From assembly GCA_964370235.1 (NCBI GenBank), contig CAYJIL010000080.1:1-10391 (forward strand): DNA of 10,391 nt, read 5' to 3'. The DNA is from CAYJIL01 sp964370235 (GTDB lineage: Bacteria > Bacteroidota > Bacteroidia > Bacteroidales > Rikenellaceae). Below, piece after piece: positions 7,118 to 10,391 of this stretch (within the stretch, counting starts at the first letter, position 1; each line of letters begins with the position of its first letter). The notes below the pieces were generated by a model, which was given only the letters and a program-made list of their open reading frames with translations, did no database searches and was not told the DNA's origin. The translations under genes were made by a program, and so were the position numbers.

Positions 7118-8543
7118 CTTCACGCCTTATTTTTATATTTAGCCATGCAAATAACATTGACATTAGGGGGCTAATATAACAAAAAAATGCGTAAGGTGCA
7201 TAGGCAGTTGTTGCAACACCCAATATTGAGGCTTGTGTTGCTCCACAGGTGTTCCACGGCACAAGCACCGATGTAACGGTTGCCGAGTCTTCGATTGTAC
7301 GGCTTAGGACTTCGTTTTTGAGGTTTGCTTTCTTGAATGCGCCTTTGAACATTTTGCCCGGCACAACAATCGACATATATTGGTCGCCAGCCGTTAGGTT
7401 AAACATAATAGATGTACCAACAGTAGCACTTACCACGCCACCCGTAGAGTGAACACGGCTAAGAATCTTCTCCATAATGGTGTTCAAAAAGCCACCTGCT
7501 TCCATAATTCCACCAAATACCATTGCCATAATAATTAGCCAAACAGTGTTTAACATACCAATCATTCCTCCTGTCGATAGTAGTCTATCGAGTGCTGCAT
7601 CGCCCGATATGGCTTGGGTAGCGCCATACATAGTTTTGGTAATAACACCATAAACAGCTGCTACCGAGCTGTCACCACCGCTCATTTGCATGATAATGTC
7701 CCACTGGAAAATAAGCGCAAAAACTGCACCTATCAAGCTACCAATAAAAAGCACTGCTATGGCAGGTACTTTTTTGTATATAAGGAATATGGTAAGCACC
7801 GGAACGGCAAACAGCACTGGTGATATATTGTAGTAGGACTCTAGCGAAGAGGCAATAGTGGTGTGGGGTAGAGAATCAATGGAGTTTGCCCCAAAGAAGG
7901 TCATCCCAATGAATATGAGTAGTGTAATAATGAGCGAAGGGATGGTCGTTGTCATCATATATTTAATGTGAACAAAGAGCGGCACATCGCCCACTGCCGA
8001 CGAAAGATTAGTGGTATCGGACATTGGCGATACCTTATCGCCAAAATATGCACCCGAAATGATTGCACCTGCCGTAATACTGCTATCGAAGCCCAGAGCC
8101 TCGCCAATACCTAGCAAAGCCACACCAACAGTAGCAATGGTCGACCACGAGCTACCCACGCTTAGCGATACTAGCAGCGAAATAATTACTGCTGCTGGCA
8201 AAAAGAACTCGGGGCTAATAATCTTTAGGCCGTAGTATATCATTGATGGTACAACCCCCGATAGCATCCACGTGCCTGCAAGCATACCAATTACAAATAG
8301 AATTAGGATTGCAGGAATGGCAGTAACTAGCGTGTGTGTTACCCCCTGCATGATGGGTGCCCACCTAATGTTATTGAGATAGCAAATTGCTATGGCAATT
8401 GCACTAGCGCCCATGAGAGCCAACTGGTTACCACCCGATAGGGTATCGTCGGGCGAGATGGTGATATTTGTTGTAATGAATATTATTAGCGCAATAAGCG
8501 GTAGGACAGATTGAAACAGGGTAGGTTTTTTTATATCTTTCAT
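7098..8543 (-). CDS. nhaC: Na+/H+ antiporter, NhaC family
   Basis: This 481-residue polytopic protein is very hydrophobic throughout, with a dozen or so predicted membrane segments. The signature GDKVSPMSDTTNLSS (168-182) is the conserved NhaC-family core. Typical later motifs are GGIMEAGGF, LTAGDQYMSIVVPGKMF, and VPWNTCGATQASILG near the C-terminus. NhaC proteins exchange cytoplasmic Na+ for external H+, and some relatives exchange malate/lactate or other organic substrates. The sequence does not settle which this one does; the divergent fumarase makes a dicarboxylate role conceivable but unproven. The start is taken as the ATG at 8543; the in-frame TTG just before it is less likely. This is the first gene of the eight-gene minus-strand block and has a candidate promoter about 50 nt upstream. 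Confidence 0.9.
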   Translation of the reverse strand: MKDIKKPTLFQSVLPLIALIIFITTNITISPDDTLSGGNQLALMGASAIAIAICYLNNIRWAPIMQGVTHTLVTAIPAILILFVIGMLAGTWMLSGVVPSMIYYGLKIISPEFFLPAAVIISLLVSLSVGSSWSTIATVGVALLGIGEALGFDSSITAGAIISGAYFGDKVSPMSDTTNLSSAVGDVPLFVHIKYMMTTTIPSLIITLLIFIGMTFFGANSIDSLPHTTIASSLESYYNISPVLFAVPVLTIFLIYKKVPAIAVLFIGSLIGAVFALIFQWDIIMQMSGGDSSVAAVYGVITKTMYGATQAISGDAALDRLLSTGGMIGMLNTVWLIIMAMVFGGIMEAGGFLNTIMEKILSRVHSTGGVVSATVGTSIMFNLTAGDQYMSIVVPGKMFKGAFKKANLKNEVLSRTIEDSATVTSVLVPWNTCGATQASILGVATTAYAPYAFFCYISPLMSMLFAWLNIKIRREDEKVDR

Positions 8544-8592
8544 CAAAAGTAATTTTATTCTCTGCTAGTCAAATATGATTATTTACAGCCCA

Positions 8593-8626
8593 CAAAAATA
8601 ATCAATCTTATTATATAATCACACAA
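8593..8626 (-). promoter_or_regulatory. Candidate promoter for nhaC and the minus-strand operon
   Basis: On the minus strand the -7 element TATTTTTG (8593-8600) fits the Bacteroidota consensus TAnnTTTG. A TTG at 8624-8626 lies 23 nt upstream as a possible -33 element. The predicted start would be near 8586, giving a leader of about 43 nt before the ATG at 8543. The -33 match is minimal and the region is AT-rich, so a chance match is quite possible. Confidence 0.4.
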
Positions 8627-8692
8627 CCAAACCGATTATATCGCCTACATGAATAAATCTTCACAAATTGTATAGTATCTATAAAATTTTGG

Positions 8693-8722
8693 TTTGAATT
8701 AAAGATAAAATTTATATCTTTG
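8693..8722 (+). promoter_or_regulatory. Promoter of the fumarase gene (Bacteroidota type)
   Basis: A -33 element TTTG (8693-8696) and a -7 element TATCTTTG (8715-8722) match the Bacteroidota primary-sigma consensus, TTTG then TAnnTTTG, with an 18-nt spacer. Transcription should begin around 8728-8730, leaving a leader of about 65 nt. The -7 element coincides with one arm of a 7-bp inverted repeat, which suggests control at this site. Confidence 0.62.
8701..8721. repeat. 7-bp inverted repeat across the fumarase promoter
   Basis: AAAGATA (8701-8707) and TATCTTT (8715-8721) are perfect inverted arms separated by 7 nt. They occupy the spacer and the -7 box of the fumarase promoter. The layout suits a dimeric repressor operator. 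In AT-rich DNA, arms of this length can also occur by chance. Confidence 0.45.
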
Positions 8723-8741
8723 TTTTTTGAATAACAGTAGA

Positions 8742-8753
8742 GGGGTTAACCCC
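8742..8753. repeat. 12-bp perfect palindrome GGGGTTAACCCC in the fumarase leader
   Basis: GGGGTTAACCCC is a perfect palindrome with GC arms in an otherwise AT-rich stretch. It lies about 12-25 nt downstream of the predicted transcription start and 40 nt before the ATG. As RNA it could form only a 4-bp stem with a 4-nt loop. A DNA-protein operator is therefore at least as plausible as an RNA element. It is not a terminator, because no U tract follows. Confidence 0.5.
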
Positions 8754-8793
8754 AAACAACATCAACTATTATAAACATTAATAAGTGGCTATT

Positions 8794-10391
8794 ATGTCAG
8801 AATTTAAGTATCAAGCTCCGTTCCCTATTCAGGCCGATACAACGGAATACAGACTTCTAACAAAGGACTATGTATCAACTATCGAAGTTGATGGTCGTAA
8901 AATCCTAAAGGTAGACCCTGCTGGTCTTACATTGCTAGCAAAAGAGGCATTTGCCGATGTGTCGTTCTATCTTAGAGCATCGCACCTAGAGAAACTATCT
9001 AACATTCTAAAGGATCCTGAGGCTTCGGATAATGATAAGTTTGTTGCCTACACTATGCTACTAAACCAGTGCGTAGCGGCAGAGGGCGAGCTTCCAACTT
9101 GCCAAGATACAGGTACTGCTATCGTAATGGGTAACAAGGGCGAGGGTGTCTTTACGGGCGCTTGCGATGCCGAGTACTTGTCAAAGGGTGTATATGATAC
9201 TTATGCTGAGCGTAACCTACGTTTCTCACAAGTAGTGCCATTTACAATGACCGAGGAGAAGAACAGCGGTACTAACCTGCCTGCTCAAATCGATATTTAC
9301 TCTACCGAGGGTAATGCATACAAATTCCTTTTCATGACAAAAGGTGGTGGTTCTGCTAATAAAACGTTCCTATATCAGCAAACAAAAGCACTTCTTAACG
9401 AGGAGTCGCTAGCAGCGTTTGTTAAAGATAAGATTAAAGATCTTGGTACTTCGGCTTGTCCTCCATATCACCTAGCAATTGTGATTGGTGGTACTTCGGC
9501 AGAGGCAAACCTTGCAACCGTCAAAAAGGCATCGGCTGGTTACTACGATCACCTGCCAACTCAAGGTAACGAGGGTGGTCAAGCATTCCGTGACCTAGAG
9601 TGGGAAGAGAAAGTGCTTAAGATATGCCAAGATAGTGGCGTTGGTGCTCAGTTTGGTGGTAAGTACCTAGTACACGATGTTCGTGTGATTCGTCTTCCTC
9701 GCCACGCTGCATCTTGCCCAGTGGGTATTGGTGTTAGTTGTAGTGCCGACCGTAATATCAAGGCTAAAATTACCGAAGATGGTATCTTTGTTGAGCAACT
9801 AGAGAAGAACCCTGCTCGTTTCCTATCGGATGCAGCTCCTGCTATGCGCCCAGCCGTTGAGATAGATCTTGATGAGGGTATGGATAAAGTTCTTGCCGAG
9901 CTTACTAAGCACCCTATCAAGACACGCCTTAATATTAAGGGTACACTAATCGTAGCTCGTGACATTGCACACGCCGAGATTAAGAAGATTCTTGATTCGG
10001 GCAAGCCAATGCCTGAGTACTTTAAGAATCACCCAGTGTATTATGCTGGCCCAGCAAAGACTCCAACGGGTATGGCATCGGGTAGCTTTGGCCCAACTAC
10101 TGCCGGTCGTATGGACTCTTATGTTGATCTGTTCCAAAAGAATGGTGGTTCTATGATTATGGTGGCAAAAGGTAATCGCTCGCTAGCTGTTACTAACGCT
10201 TGTCGTGATAATGGTGGTTTCTACCTAGGTTCTGTTGGTGGTCCTGCTGCTGTACTTGCTAAGAATAGCATTAAGAGTGTAGAGGTTGTTGATTTCCCTG
10301 AGCTTGGAATGGAAGCTGTAAGAAAGATATATGTTGAGAATTTCCCTGCGTTTATTATTGTTGATGATAAGGGTAATGATTTCTTTGCGAA
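8794..10391 (+). CDS. fumA: Fumarate hydratase class I (iron-sulfur fumarase), 3' end cut by the window
   Basis: The frame opens at ATG 8794 and runs without a stop to the window end: 532 codons of a protein that is usually about 545-550 residues, so only the tail is missing. It is the single-chain class I type, with an N-terminal iron-sulfur domain followed by the C-terminal swivel domain. The three [4Fe-4S] ligands are visible: Cys103 in PTCQDTGT, Cys222 in SACPPYH, and Cys316 in VSCSADRN; their 119- and 94-residue spacings equal those of E. coli FumA. The C-terminal signature ASGSFGPTTAGRM spans 428-440. The enzyme interconverts fumarate and L-malate in the cytoplasm and is oxygen-sensitive, which fits an anaerobe. 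Arginine is mostly CGT, suggesting strong expression. There is no Shine-Dalgarno motif. The gene is divergent from nhaC under its own promoter. Confidence 0.96.
   Translation, partial: MSEFKYQAPFPIQADTTEYRLLTKDYVSTIEVDGRKILKVDPAGLTLLAKEAFADVSFYLRASHLEKLSNILKDPEASDNDKFVAYTMLLNQCVAAEGELPTCQDTGTAIVMGNKGEGVFTGACDAEYLSKGVYDTYAERNLRFSQVVPFTMTEEKNSGTNLPAQIDIYSTEGNAYKFLFMTKGGGSANKTFLYQQTKALLNEESLAAFVKDKIKDLGTSACPPYHLAIVIGGTSAEANLATVKKASAGYYDHLPTQGNEGGQAFRDLEWEEKVLKICQDSGVGAQFGGKYLVHDVRVIRLPRHAASCPVGIGVSCSADRNIKAKITEDGIFVEQLEKNPARFLSDAAPAMRPAVEIDLDEGMDKVLAELTKHPIKTRLNIKGTLIVARDIAHAEIKKILDSGKPMPEYFKNHPVYYAGPAKTPTGMASGSFGPTTAGRMDSYVDLFQKNGGSMIMVAKGNRSLAVTNACRDNGGFYLGSVGGPAAVLAKNSIKSVEVVDFPELGMEAVRKIYVENFPAFIIVDDKGNDFFA

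Larger units (their letters stand above)
8544..8793. other. Divergent intergenic region between nhaC and the fumarase gene
   Basis: These 250 bp are clearly more AT-rich than the flanking genes. I see no open reading frame with recognisable content and no tRNA or structured RNA. The stretch holds one good promoter for the fumarase gene, a weaker candidate for nhaC on the other strand, and two inverted-repeat elements placed over or just after the fumarase promoter. Neither start codon has a Shine-Dalgarno sequence; both are preceded by A/T-rich sequence, as is normal in Bacteroidota. Confidence 0.85.

Noticed and set aside
8742..8753. Palindrome as a rho-independent terminator or attenuator
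   Set aside because: The stem would be only 4 bp and is followed by CCAAACAAC-type sequence rather than a T tract.
9648..10137. Open frames on the minus strand opposite the fumarase gene
   Set aside because: They lie entirely within the fumarase coding frame, which shows strong family motifs along its length. Their translations are rich in Arg and Ser and match nothing I recognise.

Overview
The window looks like a chromosomal segment from a member of the Bacteroidota, most likely Bacteroidales. Four things point there: a promoter of the Bacteroidota type (TTTG, then TAnnTTTG) upstream of a housekeeping gene; no Shine-Dalgarno motif at the starts I examined; a DUF2520 gene followed directly by a KdsC-type HAD phosphatase, a pairing I associate with this phylum; and DUF4153, NhaC and long YihY/BrkB proteins of the type found there. 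Base composition is moderate to low GC. I saw no tRNA, rRNA, insertion sequence, phage gene or CRISPR array.

Layout. From 8543 down to 14, eight genes lie on the minus strand and read as one transcription unit: nhaC antiporter, brkB/yihY membrane protein, DUF2520 Rossmann protein, kdsC-like phosphatase, vWA protein, WG-repeat protein, ydfG-like SDR and DUF4153 membrane protein. Junctions are overlaps of 20, 11, 14 and 1 nt and gaps of 4, 26 and 44 nt. I saw no terminator or convincing promoter inside the block. A 250-bp AT-rich divergent intergenic region (8544-8793) follows. Then, on the plus strand, comes a class I [4Fe-4S] fumarate hydratase, cut by the window end after 532 codons and probably lacking only its last few residues.

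Function. The operon mixes cation homeostasis (NhaC), envelope or LPS-core biosynthesis (KdsC), two pyridine-nucleotide-dependent redox proteins (DUF2520, SDR), two membrane proteins of unknown role (BrkB, DUF4153) and a two-gene vWA plus WG-repeat module. The fumarase serves central carbon metabolism (fumarate/malate interconversion), and its codon use suggests high expression.

The part most worth a second look is the vWA-WG pair (2562-4504). The vWA protein has an intact MIDAS and resembles the TerY-like vWA proteins that are usually encoded with a PP2C phosphatase and a Ser/Thr kinase. The WG protein's N-terminal 185 residues look to me like an eroded version of that kinase: the VAIK lysine and the HRD aspartate are gone, but ENI and DFD remnants remain. 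No phosphatase is encoded here. This is inference from reading the sequence, not a database result.
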